Of a DNA stretch of 6,201 bases, positions 6,153 to 6,201 are shown piece after piece. Numbering within the stretch: the first letter of the stretch is position 1; the number at the start of each line of letters is the position of its first letter. The notes beneath the pieces were generated by a model. It searched no databases, was not told where the DNA came from, and saw only the letters and a list, made by a program, of their open reading frames with translations. Position numbers and translations under genes: made by a program. Source of the stretch: an uncultured Microbacterium sp. (GTDB lineage Bacteria; Actinomycetota; Actinomycetes; Actinomycetales; Microbacteriaceae). The stretch is from positions 1 to 6,201 of the forward strand of contig CALKHM010000235.1 of NCBI GenBank assembly GCA_937988695.1, read 5' to 3'.

Positions 6153-6201
6153 AGATCGGAAGAGCACACGTCTGAACTCCAGTCACGCCAATATCTCGTA
6201 T
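6153..6201 (+). other. Illumina TruSeq adapter contamination
   Basis: The last 49 bases are not genomic. From 6153 the sequence is the TruSeq indexed adapter: it begins AGATCGGAAGAGCACACG, continues to CCAGTCAC, then has the 6-base index GCCAAT (6187-6192, TruSeq index 6), then the constant ATCTCGTAT. The match is complete by memory of the adapter. Untrimmed read-through was assembled onto the contig end, so real sequence stops at 6152 and no annotation should extend past it. Confidence 0.98.

Noticed and set aside
6141..6201. Extension of the peptidase gene to the window end
   Set aside because: Bases from 6153 are sequencing adapter, so any reading frame there is artificial.

Overview
The window is high-GC DNA. 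The gene neighbourhood dprA - xerC - M23 peptidase is typical of Actinobacteria and looks closest to Microbacteriaceae such as Microbacterium. That placement rests on gene order and protein style only, without a database search. The window looks like one whole assembled contig, because its last 49 bases (6153-6201) are an Illumina TruSeq adapter with index GCCAAT and not genomic DNA.

Left two thirds (about 1-4300): a compact three-gene operon on the minus strand that reads as a mobile element built only from recombination genes. In transcription order it encodes (1) an intact tyrosine recombinase of up to 384 aa (4175-3021) with all catalytic residues; (2) a 118-aa Cro/C1-type helix-turn-helix protein (3024-2668); and (3) an 861-aa protein (2675-90) with ten tandem CxxC...CxxC zinc ribbons, followed by a tyrosine-recombinase-like domain that has lost most catalytic residues, including the canonical tyrosine. 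Neighbouring genes overlap by 4 and 8 bases, so translation is probably coupled. The layout recalls Tn554 (TnpA/TnpB/TnpC) and other multi-recombinase elements, but the zinc array and the degenerate catalytic domain make it distinct. No cargo genes are seen.

Right third (about 4300-6152): chromosomal housekeeping genes on the plus strand. dprA lacks its N-terminal part, and its homology begins abruptly at the first beta strand of the Rossmann fold (VAIVGAR, 4307). The element therefore appears to have inserted into dprA, and the missing 5' part should lie beyond the left edge of the contig. xerC (5073-5990) follows 16 bases after dprA and is complete. The stop codon of a convergent M23-family peptidase gene directly abuts the xerC stop, within a 12-bp palindrome, and that gene is cut off by the adapter.

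How it fits together: the active recombinase probably does the strand exchange. The zinc-ribbon protein is probably a non-catalytic DNA-binding partner, and the small HTH protein a regulator or directionality factor. The element's own ends, any target duplication and the dprA 5' half cannot be resolved from this window.
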